This document shows positions 29,983 to 41,743 of a DNA stretch of 45,350 nucleotides, one piece after another. Both the position numbers and the translations under genes were made by a program. Numbering within the stretch: position 1 is the stretch's first letter; the number at the start of each line of letters is the position of its first letter. Location: NCBI GenBank assembly GCA_022072045.1, contig JAJVIL010000040.1, positions 1 to 45,350 on the forward strand, written 5' to 3'. The DNA is from Burkholderiaceae bacterium (GTDB taxonomy: Bacteria > Pseudomonadota > Gammaproteobacteria > Burkholderiales > Burkholderiaceae_C). A model generated the notes under the pieces. It had not been told where the DNA came from. It did not search any database and was given only the letters and a program-made list of their open reading frames with translations.

Positions 29983-31221
29983 TCATTGGTACATGTAGCC
30001 GCGCTGGAACGGGAACGCCGACTGCGCACCGCGCATTGGGCCGTCGTCGACGTTGCCGCTCGGTCGCGCGGCCAGCGTCTGGTGCAGCGAGATCCAGCCG
30101 CGCTCGAAGCTCATCGCCGACCCGGCGAGGTACAACCGGTACGCGCGCACCACGCGATCCCCCGCCACTTCGGCGGCGTGCGACAGACGCGATTCGAGCG
30201 CGTCGGACCACGCCCACAGCGTGCGCGCGTAGTGCGGCCGCAAGTTCTCCACGTCGAGCGCTTCGAGGCCCGCCTCGGCCATCTCGCGCAGCGCATGCGA
30301 CAAGTGCAGCAGTTCGCCGCCGGGGAAGATGTAGCGTTCGATGAAGTCGCCGATGCCCGCGCCGAGTTGCGCGTTGCGCGTGCCGCCGGCGTTGATGCCA
30401 TGGTTCATCAGCAGGCCGCCCGGTTTGAGCAGGCGATGGATCTTCGCGAAGTACGCCGGCAGCATCGCACGGCCGACGTGCTCGAACATACCGATCGACG
30501 CGATCTTGTCCCATGGCTCGTCTTCGGGCAGCGCGCGGTAGTCGAGCAGGTGCATCTGCACGCGGCCCTGCAGCCCGCGCTCGGCGACCACGCGGCTGAC
30601 GTGCGCGTGCTGGTTCTTCGACAGCGTGATGCCGGTGGCCTTGACGCCGTAGCGCTCGGCCGCCCACAGCAGCAATCCGCCCCAGCCGGCACCGATGTCG
30701 AGGAAGCGCTCGCCCTCGCGCAGCATCAGCTTGCGGCACACGTGGTCGAGCTTGGCCTCCTGCGCCTGCGCGAGCGACATCGCGGCGTCGCGGAAGTAGG
30801 CGCACGAGTAGACGCGCCGCGGATCGAGCCACAGCGCGTAGAAGTCGTCGGACACGTCGTAGTGGAACTGGATCTGTCGGGCGTCGGCCTCGGCGCTGTG
30901 GTGCCCGGCCGACTTGGCCTGGCGCAGCAACGCGCGCCACCACGAACTGCCGCCGCCGAGGGTGGGGTCCGAAGGGATCATCTGCGCCGCCACCGCCATC
31001 ACGTCGCGCATCCGCCCATCGATCTGCAGCCGACCCTCGACATAGTCGCCCGCCAGCAGGCCAACCTGGCCGGCGGCCAGGTGCCTGAGCGGCGCCAGCT
31101 CGCACAAGGTCAGCGTCACGCTGGCCGCGGCGGGCCCGAGGCGGCGGCCGCCGGGCAGCACCACCGCGGCGCCGGCCAGGCCGGCGAGCTTGCGTTCGAT
31201 CAGGTTCTCGAGGGGGTTCAT
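29983..31221 (-). CDS. cfa: Cyclopropane-fatty-acyl-phospholipid synthase family protein
   Basis: HYDVSDDFYALWLDPRRVYSCAYF; FLDIGAGWGGLLLWAAERYGVKATGITLSKNQ; SAM-dependent methyltransferase fold. Confidence 0.92.
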   Translation of the reverse strand: MNPLENLIERKLAGLAGAAVVLPGGRRLGPAAASVTLTLCELAPLRHLAAGQVGLLAGDYVEGRLQIDGRMRDVMAVAAQMIPSDPTLGGGSSWWRALLRQAKSAGHHSAEADARQIQFHYDVSDDFYALWLDPRRVYSCAYFRDAAMSLAQAQEAKLDHVCRKLMLREGERFLDIGAGWGGLLLWAAERYGVKATGITLSKNQHAHVSRVVAERGLQGRVQMHLLDYRALPEDEPWDKIASIGMFEHVGRAMLPAYFAKIHRLLKPGGLLMNHGINAGGTRNAQLGAGIGDFIERYIFPGGELLHLSHALREMAEAGLEALDVENLRPHYARTLWAWSDALESRLSHAAEVAGDRVVRAYRLYLAGSAMSFERGWISLHQTLAARPSGNVDDGPMRGAQSAFPFQRGYMYQ

Positions 31222-31313
31222 GGCCACGGGCACACAGCGGCGTCTGCCATGACTGTAAGGATAAATCGGCCCCTCGCCATCGGGGCTCGACAGTAGCCCC
31301 GCGCGGGCCCGGC

Positions 31314-33440
31314 TCAGCGCGCCACGACTCGCAGATGCCGGCCCGGTGCCGTCTGGCTGCGCAGCCGCTGCTCGAAGCTGAGCGGGTCGAGTGCCGGGGC
31401 GAACAGGAAGCCCTGCAGCTCATCGCACCCTTGCTCGGCCAGCAGGCGGCGCTGCGCCTCGGTCTCGACGCCTTCGGCGTTGACCCGCAGGTTCAGCGCG
31501 CGCGCGAGCTGGATCACTGCGCGCACGATCGCCGCATCGCTGTCGTCGGTGGGCAGGTTGCGGATGAAGCTCTTGTCGATCTTGAGCTTCTCGATCGGGA
31601 AGCGCTTCAGGTAGGCCAGGCTCGAGTAGCCGGTGCCGAAATCGTCGATCGCCAGCTTCACGCCGAGCTGCGACAGCGCGTACAGGCGCTGCAGCGCCTC
31701 GCTCGCGTCGCGCACCAGGATCGACTCGGTCAGTTCCAGCTCGAGCAGCGCGCCGGGCAGATCGGCGGCACGCAGCACCTCGGCGACGCGGTCGACGAAA
31801 TCGGACTGCTGGAACTGCAGTGCCGACACGTTGACCGCGACCTTCAGCGGCATGCCCTTGCTGCGCCACGCGGCGGCCTGGCGCACCGCCTGGCCGAGCA
31901 CCCAGTCGCCCAGCGCGATGATGAAGCCCGACTCCTCGGCCACCGCGATGAACTGCGCCGGCGCCACCTCGCCCAGCTCGGGGTCGCGCCAGCGCAGCAG
32001 CGCCTCGGCGCCGACAATGGCGTCGCCCGCGATCGCGAACTGCGGCTGGTAGGCGACGCGGAACCGCTGCGCGGTCAGCGCCTGCCGCATCGCATGGTCG
32101 AGCCGCATGCGCGCGCGCAGGTCGGCATCGTGGCTCGGCTGATGGAAACGGAACGCCGCACGCCCACCCTGCTTGGCGCGCTGCATCGCGGTTTCGGCGT
32201 GGCGGATCAGCTCGCTGCCGTGCGCGCCGTCGCCCGGGTAGAGGGCGATCCCGATGCTGCAGGTGAGCGTGAACTGATGACCGTCGAGCGCGTAACCGCG
32301 ACCGGTGACGTCGAGCACGCGCGCGGCTGCGCTCTCGGCGCCGCGCTGATCGGTGCCGTGCACCAGCAGTGCGAACTGGTCGCCGCCGACGCGCGCCAGC
32401 AGGTCGCCCTGGCGCAGGCAGGTCTTGACCCGCTCGCCGACCTCGACCAGCACGCGGTCGCCGATGTCGCTGCCGAGGCTGTCGTTGATCTGCTTGAAGC
32501 GATCGAGATCGAGCAGCAGCAGCGCGAAGCCGGTACCGTCGCGCTGCGCATGGGCCTGCGCCAACTCGAGCGCGTCGCCGAGGTGGCGACGGTTGGGCAG
32601 ACCGGTCAGCGCATCGGTGGTGATCAACGCCTCGATGCGTCGGTCGGCAGCGACGATCTCGGTGCGGTCGCGAAACGCCCACACGCGCCCGATCGGCCGG
32701 CCGCGGCAGATCTGCGGCTGCGTCACCAGCTCCAGCGTCGCGCCCGACAGCAACTGCAGCGTCTGCTGCGCGCGCATCAGCACCGACTCCTGCAGCGCGG
32801 CGAGCTGGCGCTGGTACGCGCGCGGATCGGTCACGCTGCGGCGCATCCAGTCGAACACCGCGTCGTCGTGCGAACCCTTCAGCAGATCCTTCGGCAGTGC
32901 CCAAATGGCCGCGAAGCGCTGGTTGAAGGCGCGGATGCGCCCCGCCAGGTCGGTGACCAGAATGCCGTCGGCGGTGGATTCGAGCGTCGCCTGCATCTCG
33001 GCCAGCAGCGTCTCGCGCTCGAGCTGCTCGCTCAGTTGATCGCTGCGGTCGCGCACGACCACCAGATAGTGCGTGGGCTTCGTGCCGGCGCGAGCGGCCA
33101 GTGGCGAGATGCGCCGGCTCGCGTGCAACAGCCGTCCGTCGGCGGCCAGCGCCACCGCGGGTGAATCGAGTTCGCCCGCATGACCGGCCTTCACGTCGCG
33201 CCAGAACGCGGCGTCTTCGGGGGTACCGATCAGCGCAGTGGCACCGAGCGCGCGCGCATCGGCCTCGCTCAGCGCCAGCAGCGCGAGCGCGGCGCGGTTG
33301 ATGCCAGCCAGCGCCAGCGTTCGCGCGTCGACGATCCAGGCGGCGTCGCCCAGCGCATGCAGCATCGCCAGCCACGCCGGCAGCGCGGTCGGGCCTCTGG
33401 GCGATCGGCCCTCGCCGCGTGCCGCGCTGCCGACACTCAC
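31314..33440 (-). CDS. PAS-GGDEF(degenerate)-EAL protein, likely c-di-GMP phosphodiesterase
   Basis: RVGGDQFALLVHG in place of GGDEF; VGAEALLRWRDP and IDDFGTGYSSLAYL canonical EAL; GTG start at 33440 overlapping the upstream stop. Confidence 0.9.
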   Translation of the reverse strand: MSVGSAARGEGRSPRGPTALPAWLAMLHALGDAAWIVDARTLALAGINRAALALLALSEADARALGATALIGTPEDAAFWRDVKAGHAGELDSPAVALAADGRLLHASRRISPLAARAGTKPTHYLVVVRDRSDQLSEQLERETLLAEMQATLESTADGILVTDLAGRIRAFNQRFAAIWALPKDLLKGSHDDAVFDWMRRSVTDPRAYQRQLAALQESVLMRAQQTLQLLSGATLELVTQPQICRGRPIGRVWAFRDRTEIVAADRRIEALITTDALTGLPNRRHLGDALELAQAHAQRDGTGFALLLLDLDRFKQINDSLGSDIGDRVLVEVGERVKTCLRQGDLLARVGGDQFALLVHGTDQRGAESAAARVLDVTGRGYALDGHQFTLTCSIGIALYPGDGAHGSELIRHAETAMQRAKQGGRAAFRFHQPSHDADLRARMRLDHAMRQALTAQRFRVAYQPQFAIAGDAIVGAEALLRWRDPELGEVAPAQFIAVAEESGFIIALGDWVLGQAVRQAAAWRSKGMPLKVAVNVSALQFQQSDFVDRVAEVLRAADLPGALLELELTESILVRDASEALQRLYALSQLGVKLAIDDFGTGYSSLAYLKRFPIEKLKIDKSFIRNLPTDDSDAAIVRAVIQLARALNLRVNAEGVETEAQRRLLAEQGCDELQGFLFAPALDPLSFEQRLRSQTAPGRHLRVVAR

Positions 33441-35077
33441 GCGGCAATCTCCTGGCCGAAGTCGGAACGCAAGCCCTGCGCCGGCTCGAAAAAGTAGATC
33501 ACGCGCCGCTGCGGCGACAGGTAGTGCAGCGCGTCGTCGGGCAACTGTTCGGGGCGCAGGCTGCGCCGGATGCCGAGGTCGCCGTACTGCTCCAGGTTCA
33601 ACTGCAGCGCCTCGTCGGCCGGCAGTTGCGGGTCGTACACCAGCACCCTCGGCTTCAACGGGCGGGTGGAGTTGACGTTGGTGACCAGCGCGTAGCGGTC
33701 GTCGGTGAGCTGCACCACCGAACCCGGCGGATAGACGCCCATCATGCGGATGAAGGCGTTGAGCATCGACGCGTCGAACTTCGCGCGCGTCTGGGCGAAG
33801 ATCAGCGACAGCGCCTCGTGCGGCGTCAACGCATGCGCCGGCAGCGCCGGATCGCACAGGTTGTCGAACCGGTTGACCAGCGCCACGATGCGCGCGGCAG
33901 CGGCCATGCGGTCGACGCCGATCTGGCTCGGGAACCCCGATCCGTCGGCCATCTCATGGTGCTGGCCGATCACAACCAGCGCGCCGGCGCTCAGCCCCAT
34001 GCGCTTGCCGATCGCCAGGCCGCGCACCACGTGCTCGCGGTACAGCAACTGGTCGGCCGCTGGCGTCCTGGCGTCGGGGTGGCGCACCCGCTCGGGCAAC
34101 TCGAGCTTGCCCACGTCGTGCAGCAAGGCGCCGACACCGACATCGAGCATCTCGACCTCGCCGAACCCGAACACGCGGCCCATCAGCATCGAAATCAGCG
34201 CCACGTTCAGCGCATGCGCGCTCGCGCGGTCGGCCCGCGCATCGGCCAGCACGCGGATCGACAATTCGCCGTCCACCATCATCTTGCCGATCAGCGCGCG
34301 CGTCAGACCCTCGGTGGCCTGACGCGCCGCCTCAGGCTGGCTGAACACGTTGTCGATGGTGAGCTTCAGCGACTTGGCGGCCTCGCCGTACTGGCGCAGG
34401 CAGACCCGGGTGGCTTCGCGCTGAGCCGCGAGCAGTGTCCGCCTGTCGTGCGCGCGCCGATCCGGCGCCGCATTCGCGTCGACGGGGTGGGCGCGCCCGA
34501 CTGAGCGGCCCGGTGCCCCGGCGCCGCGCCCGGTAGCCGCCGCGGCTTCGTCACGGGGCGCGCTCCCTTTCTCCGGCGCGGCCACCGGCCTACCAACCGC
34601 GAGGGCCACAGCGTCGGGCGGCGCGGCAGGGGCAACGGGCACTTCTGCAGCCGGTACCAGGGCAGCGGGAGCAGCCGCGGTCGTTGCGGCTACAGCGGGC
34701 GCAGCCGCAGCCGACGAAGCCACAGCGGGCGCGGCTACGGCGGAGGCGTCGACAACGGGGCCGCCGGCCACCCGCGCATCGGAGGGCCCCTCAGCGCGCG
34801 GCGCATCGGCGCGCGGGTCGTCAGCCGACACCCCGGCGCCGAGCGCATCCGGCGCCGCTGCTGACTTGCGAACACCGACGCCCTCGTCGGCAGGATCGAG
34901 CGCACTCTTCTCGGGGCTCCAGCGCACGTGGGTCAGCCCGAGCCCGCGGATGGTCGCAATCTGGTCGGCCGTTGCGAGCCGGAAGCTCGACAGCGCAAAC
35001 GGATGCGCCCACCAACCCAGATCGAGGTGGACGAACATTCCGACACGCAAGTCATCGATGGCAATCCGGGCCGACAT
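33437..35077 (-). CDS. HD-GYP domain protein with N-terminal DUF3391-like region and Ala/Pro-rich linker
   Basis: MSARIAIDDLRVGMFVHLDLGWWAHPFALSSFRL; LLHDVGKLELPERVRHP; VIGQHHEMADGSGFP. Confidence 0.9.
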   Translation of the reverse strand: MSARIAIDDLRVGMFVHLDLGWWAHPFALSSFRLATADQIATIRGLGLTHVRWSPEKSALDPADEGVGVRKSAAAPDALGAGVSADDPRADAPRAEGPSDARVAGGPVVDASAVAAPAVASSAAAAPAVAATTAAAPAALVPAAEVPVAPAAPPDAVALAVGRPVAAPEKGSAPRDEAAAATGRGAGAPGRSVGRAHPVDANAAPDRRAHDRRTLLAAQREATRVCLRQYGEAAKSLKLTIDNVFSQPEAARQATEGLTRALIGKMMVDGELSIRVLADARADRASAHALNVALISMLMGRVFGFGEVEMLDVGVGALLHDVGKLELPERVRHPDARTPAADQLLYREHVVRGLAIGKRMGLSAGALVVIGQHHEMADGSGFPSQIGVDRMAAAARIVALVNRFDNLCDPALPAHALTPHEALSLIFAQTRAKFDASMLNAFIRMMGVYPPGSVVQLTDDRYALVTNVNSTRPLKPRVLVYDPQLPADEALQLNLEQYGDLGIRRSLRPEQLPDDALHYLSPQRRVIYFFEPAQGLRSDFGQEIAA

Positions 35078-35303
35078 GGCAACGATCCTGCCCGGTGGAC
35101 GCGCGGGCGCGATGGCTACATCGGCAGCCGGGTTCCCGAACTGAAGCCGGCGCCGGCAACGGCGCGCGGCTGCCGGCCTGCCGCGACGCGCGCCGTGAGC
35201 CTTCTCACGACGCTGCGCGCGACCGCGCCCGCGCGCACTTGCAAGCGAATGTCAGTGCGCCGGCGCTGTCCGCTGCACGTTGGCGCTAGAGGCCGCGGCC
35301 GGC

Positions 35304-35744
35304 TCAGCGGTCGATGCGCGTCGACAGCACGATCGCCGACTGCGTGCGCTCGACGCCGTCGAGCGCGCCGATGCGGTCGATCAAGCGGTCGAGCTCGCCA
35401 ATCGACGGCGCCGCGACGATGGCGATCAGATCGAATGGCCCGCTCACCGAATGCAGCGTGCGCAATTCGGATATCCGCCGCAACTCTGTTTCGATCGCCG
35501 GCGAGCGACGCGGCTCGAGGGTGATCAGGATGTGCGCGCGCACCTGCGCGGCCTCGACCTGCGGGTCCACCTTCACCGTGTAGCCGGCGATCACACGCTC
35601 GCGCTCGAGGCGTGCAAGGCGGCTCTGCACCGTGGTGCGCGACAGCCTCAGCTTGCGCGCCAGCACCGCCGTCGGGGTGCGTGCATCCTCGCGCAGCAGG
35701 GCGAGCAACTCCTGGTCGGTCGCATCGGTTCGGATTGAACTCAT
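35304..35744 (-). CDS. Lrp/AsnC family transcriptional regulator
   Basis: DQELLALLREDARTPTAVLARKLRLSRTTVQSRLARLERERVIAGYTV; ATG at 35744 preferred over TTG at 35753. Confidence 0.93.
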   Translation of the reverse strand: MSSIRTDATDQELLALLREDARTPTAVLARKLRLSRTTVQSRLARLERERVIAGYTVKVDPQVEAAQVRAHILITLEPRRSPAIETELRRISELRTLHSVSGPFDLIAIVAAPSIGELDRLIDRIGALDGVERTQSAIVLSTRIDR

Positions 35745-35748
35745 CGCC

Positions 35749-35769
35749 GTCAATTATCGTCGAATTGAC
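35749..35769. promoter_or_regulatory. Candidate Lrp-type operator 1
   Basis: GTCAATT-ATCGTCG-AATTGAC: perfect 7-bp inverted repeat. Confidence 0.6.
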
Positions 35770-35782
35770 GTAGAGTACCGAT

Positions 35783-35797
35783 CAATTCGTTAAATTG
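35783..35797. promoter_or_regulatory. Candidate Lrp-type operator 2
   Basis: CAATT-CGTTA-AATTG: 15-bp inverted repeat with its centre 31 bp from operator 1. Confidence 0.55.
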
Positions 35798-35860
35798 GAC
35801 TGTTCGATTTGCGCAGCCCGCGCCGACAATGGGGGTGGACCCCATGCTCGGAGGCACGCC

Positions 35861-38250
<2,390 letters not shown>

Positions 38251-38326
38251 CGCACAGCCATCGCGCAAGCCCTCATGCCGGTGGCGCGCGCCGCTGGCAT
38301 GATGCATCGGCACTGCAGGGGCGCCC

Positions 38327-38632
38327 ATGATCCTCGAGCTTGCCGACATCCGCATCGCGCCGGGCCAGCAGGCCGCGTTCGACGAGGCCATCCAGCGCGG
38401 CCTGGCCACCGTGATCAGCCAGGCCAAAGGCTTTCGCGGCTTCAAGGTCAACAAGGGGCTGGAGTCGCCCGAGCGCTACCTGTTGATGATCTTCTGGGAC
38501 ACGCTGGAGGACCACACGGTGGGCTTTCGCCAGGGGCCGCTGTTCGCGCAGTGGCGCGCCATCGTCGGCCCGTTCTTCGCACAGCCGCCGCAGGTGGAGC
38601 ACTTCACGCTGCTGGCGAAGTCGGCGCCGTGA
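38327..38632 (+). CDS. Antibiotic biosynthesis monooxygenase (ABM) family protein
   Basis: 101 aa; MILELADIRIAPGQQAAFDEAIQRGL...GFRGFKVNKGLESPERYLLMIFWDTLEDHTVGFRQ. Confidence 0.88.
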   Translation: MILELADIRIAPGQQAAFDEAIQRGLATVISQAKGFRGFKVNKGLESPERYLLMIFWDTLEDHTVGFRQGPLFAQWRAIVGPFFAQPPQVEHFTLLAKSAP

Positions 38633-40029
38633 ACACGCGCGACGACGCCCTGGCCGCTGCCGCGCGCGAGTTCGACAGCGGCGCGTTCCAGCGCACGCTG
38701 GCGCGACGCATCGCGCACCGCACCGAGAGCCAGAACCCCGAGCGCGCGGCGGCGCTGCGCGCGTATCTGAGCGACGAGATCGCGCCGTCGCTGGCCGCGC
38801 TCGGCGTGCGCTCGCAGGTGTTCGACAACCCGCTGCCGGGCAAGCAGCCGTTGCTGATCGGCCGCTGCGTCGAGGATCCGGCGCTGCCCACGGTGCTGGT
38901 GTACGGCCACGGCGACGTCGTGCGCGGCCTCGAAGGCCGCTGGCGCGACGGCCTCGACCCGTGGACGCTCACGGCGCACGGCGAGCGCTGGTACGGCCGC
39001 GGCAGCGCCGACAACAAGGCGCAGCACAGCATCAACCTCGCGGCGCTGGCCGCGGTGCGCGCGGCACGCGGCGGACGCCTGGGCTTCAACCTCACCTGGC
39101 TGGTCGAGACGGGCGAGGAGACCGGCTCGCCGGGGCTGGCCGAGTTCTGCGCCGCGCAGCGCGACGCGCTCGCCGCCGAAGTGCTGATCGCCAGCGACGG
39201 CCCGCGACTGCACGCCGACCGGCCGACGGTCTATCTGGGCACGCGCGGGGTCGTCAACTTCGACCTCACGCTGCGCCTGCGCGACGGCGGCCACCACTCG
39301 GGCAACTGGGGCGGCCTGCTGCGCAACCCGGGCACCGTGCTCGCGCACGCGATCGCCTCGCTGGTCGACGCGCGCGGGGCCATTCGCATCGACGCGCTGC
39401 GCCCGCCGCCGATCCCGGCCACGGTGAGGCGCGCGCTGGCCGACATCGAGGTCGGCGGCGACCCCGACGACCCGGCGGTCGACGCCGGCTGGGGCGAGCC
39501 GGGGCTGACGCCCGCCGAGCGCGTGTTCGGCTGGAACACCATCGAGGTGCTGGCGATCGGCGTCGGCAACGCGGCGCAACCGGTCAATGCGATTCCGCAC
39601 GAGGCGCGCGCGACGCTGCAGCTGCGCTTCGTGGTCGGCACCGATGCGGCCAGGCTCGGCGCGCACGTGCAGGCCCATCTGCATGCCCGCGGATTCCGCG
39701 ACATCGTGGTGAGCGTGGGCGAATTGATGCAGGCCACCCGGCTCGACCCCGACAGCGACTGGGTGCGCCTGGCGCTGCGCTCGATCGAGCAGACCACGGG
39801 GCGCAAGCCCGCGCTGCTGCCCAACCTCGGCGGCTCGCTGCCCAACGACGTGTTCGCCGACCTGCTTGGCCTGCCCACCGTGTGGGTGCCGCATTCGTAC
39901 CCGGCGTGCTCGCAGCACGCGCCCGACGAGCACGTGCTGGCGCCGCTGATGCGCGAGGGCCTGCTGATGATGGCCGGGTTGTTCTGGGACGTCGGCGAGC
40001 AGGCCGCCGCGTTGCCGAGGCGGCGCTGA
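38629..40029 (+). CDS. M20 family metallopeptidase
   Basis: VLVYGHGDVV; GRGSADNKAQHS; WLVETGEETGSPGL; GTG start overlapping upstream stop (GTGA). Confidence 0.93.
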   Translation: MNTRDDALAAAAREFDSGAFQRTLARRIAHRTESQNPERAAALRAYLSDEIAPSLAALGVRSQVFDNPLPGKQPLLIGRCVEDPALPTVLVYGHGDVVRGLEGRWRDGLDPWTLTAHGERWYGRGSADNKAQHSINLAALAAVRAARGGRLGFNLTWLVETGEETGSPGLAEFCAAQRDALAAEVLIASDGPRLHADRPTVYLGTRGVVNFDLTLRLRDGGHHSGNWGGLLRNPGTVLAHAIASLVDARGAIRIDALRPPPIPATVRRALADIEVGGDPDDPAVDAGWGEPGLTPAERVFGWNTIEVLAIGVGNAAQPVNAIPHEARATLQLRFVVGTDAARLGAHVQAHLHARGFRDIVVSVGELMQATRLDPDSDWVRLALRSIEQTTGRKPALLPNLGGSLPNDVFADLLGLPTVWVPHSYPACSQHAPDEHVLAPLMREGLLMMAGLFWDVGEQAAALPRRR

Positions 40030-40155
40030 CGCAAGCAAGTGCGGGGCCGGCACCGTGGTCGGCCAGCGCGCCGGGACAAGACACCCGCGCCCAGCAGCGA
40101 GTCCGCGGGCCCGCCGCCCCTATAGTGCGGAGCTTCGCCGTCCCTGCGCCCCACG

Positions 40156-41655
40156 ATGACCCGCGTCCTGATCGCCGGCTACCAGCACGAGACCAACACC
40201 TTTGCGCCGAGCCTGGCCGACTGGGCGGCGTTCAACCGCGGCGATTCGTTCCCGGCGTTCGTGCGCGGGCCCGCGATGGCCGAGCAACTGGCGGGCATCA
40301 ATATCCCGGTGGCCGGCTTCATCGACGCCGCGCGCAGCCACGGCTGGGCGATCGAGCCGTCGGCGTGGGCCGGCGCGATCCCGTCGTCGTATGTCACGCG
40401 CGACGCCTTCGAGCGCATCGCCGCAGCGATCTGCGAAGACGCCGTCGCCGCGCGCGGGCGCGGACTCGACGCGATCTACCTCGACCTGCACGGCGCCGCC
40501 GTGGCCGAGCACGCGGCCGACAGCGAGGGCGAGCTGCTGGCGCGGCTGCGCGCGATCGTCGGACCCGACATCCCGATCGTCGCCAGCCTGGATCTGCACG
40601 CCAACGTCACGCAGCGCATGCTGCGCGAGGCCGACGCGCTGGTGGCGTACCGCACCTATCCCCACGTCGACATGGCCGACACCGGGGCGCTCGCCGCGCA
40701 GTTGCTGGCGCGACGGCTGCGCGCCGGGCGCCGCGAGCCGCTGCACGCGCGGCGCTTGCCGTTCCTGATTCCGATCAACGCGCAGAGCACGTGGATCGCG
40801 CCCGCGCAGGGGCTGTACCACGAGCTGGCCGCGATCGACCGCGAACACGGCACCGTGTCGAGCTTCTGCATGGGGTTTCCGGCATCGGACTTCGACGAGT
40901 GTGCGCCGATGGTGTGGAGCCACGGCGAACGCGCCGAAGCCGCGGCCGAGCGGCTGTACGCCCTCACCGCCGAGCCCGCGCAGTGGCGGCAGCAGGTGCT
41001 GCCCGCGCGCGAGGCGGTGGCGCAGGCGATCGCGCTGGCCGCCAGCGCCGACAAGCCGGTGGTGATCGCCGACACGCAGGACAACCCGGGGGCCGGCGGC
41101 GACAGCAACACCACCGGGCTGCTGCACGCGCTGCGTGCGCAAGGCGCCGGCAGGCGCTATCCGGGTCAGGTCGCGTTTGGCCTGATGTTCGACCCGCTCG
41201 CCGCGCGCGCGGCCACGGAGGCCGGCGTCGGCGCCGAACTCGAACTTTCGCTCGGCACCGCGGTGCCCACGTTCACCGGCGAGCCGAGCGACCCGCCGGT
41301 GCGCGGTCGCTGGAAGGTGATTCAGCTCGCCGACGGCCGCTGCACGCTGACCGGCCCGATGATGACCGGGCTCAGCGTGCAGCTCGGGCCGAGTGCGTGC
41401 CTGGAGATCGACGGCATCCGCATCGCGGTGGTGAGCGGCAAGAAGCAGCTGCTCGACCGCCAGCTCTTGCGCATGGTGGGCATCGACGCCGAGCAGATGC
41501 GCATCGTTGTCGTCAAGAGCTCGAACCACTTCCGCGCCGACTTCCAGCCGCACGCCAGCCACGTGCTGGTGGCCAAGGCCGCCGGGCCGATGGCCGCCGA
41601 CCCGGCCGACTTGCCCTGGCGGCACCTGAGCCCGGCGGTGCGCGTGCGGCCCTGA
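40156..41655 (+). CDS. M81 family metallopeptidase (MlrC-like)
   Basis: 499 aa; MTRVLIAGYQHETNTFAPSLADWAAF; YLDLHGAAV; DLHANVT; DNPGAGGDSNTT. Confidence 0.92.
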   Translation: MTRVLIAGYQHETNTFAPSLADWAAFNRGDSFPAFVRGPAMAEQLAGINIPVAGFIDAARSHGWAIEPSAWAGAIPSSYVTRDAFERIAAAICEDAVAARGRGLDAIYLDLHGAAVAEHAADSEGELLARLRAIVGPDIPIVASLDLHANVTQRMLREADALVAYRTYPHVDMADTGALAAQLLARRLRAGRREPLHARRLPFLIPINAQSTWIAPAQGLYHELAAIDREHGTVSSFCMGFPASDFDECAPMVWSHGERAEAAAERLYALTAEPAQWRQQVLPAREAVAQAIALAASADKPVVIADTQDNPGAGGDSNTTGLLHALRAQGAGRRYPGQVAFGLMFDPLAARAATEAGVGAELELSLGTAVPTFTGEPSDPPVRGRWKVIQLADGRCTLTGPMMTGLSVQLGPSACLEIDGIRIAVVSGKKQLLDRQLLRMVGIDAEQMRIVVVKSSNHFRADFQPHASHVLVAKAAGPMAADPADLPWRHLSPAVRVRP

Positions 41656-41657
41656 GT

Positions 41658-41698
41658 GCCCCCAGGGCCGGGGTCCCCCGGCCCGCCGCCGTGGGGGC
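41658..41698. terminator. Nested hairpin, bidirectional terminator or REP-like palindrome
   Basis: Outer GCCCCCA (41658-41664)/TGGGGGC (41692-41698), inner GGGCCGGGG (41665-41673)/CCCCGGCCC (41676-41684); in convergent intergenic region. Confidence 0.55.
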
Positions 41699-41743
41699 TC
41701 GAGCAAAGTGACAGAGCCACAGTTGCTCGACGCCGCGCTCGCT

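Noticed and set aside
31282-31300. GGGGCT-N7-AGCCCC hairpin downstream of the EAL gene
   Set aside because: Only a 6-bp stem, no T-tract; insufficient for a terminator call.
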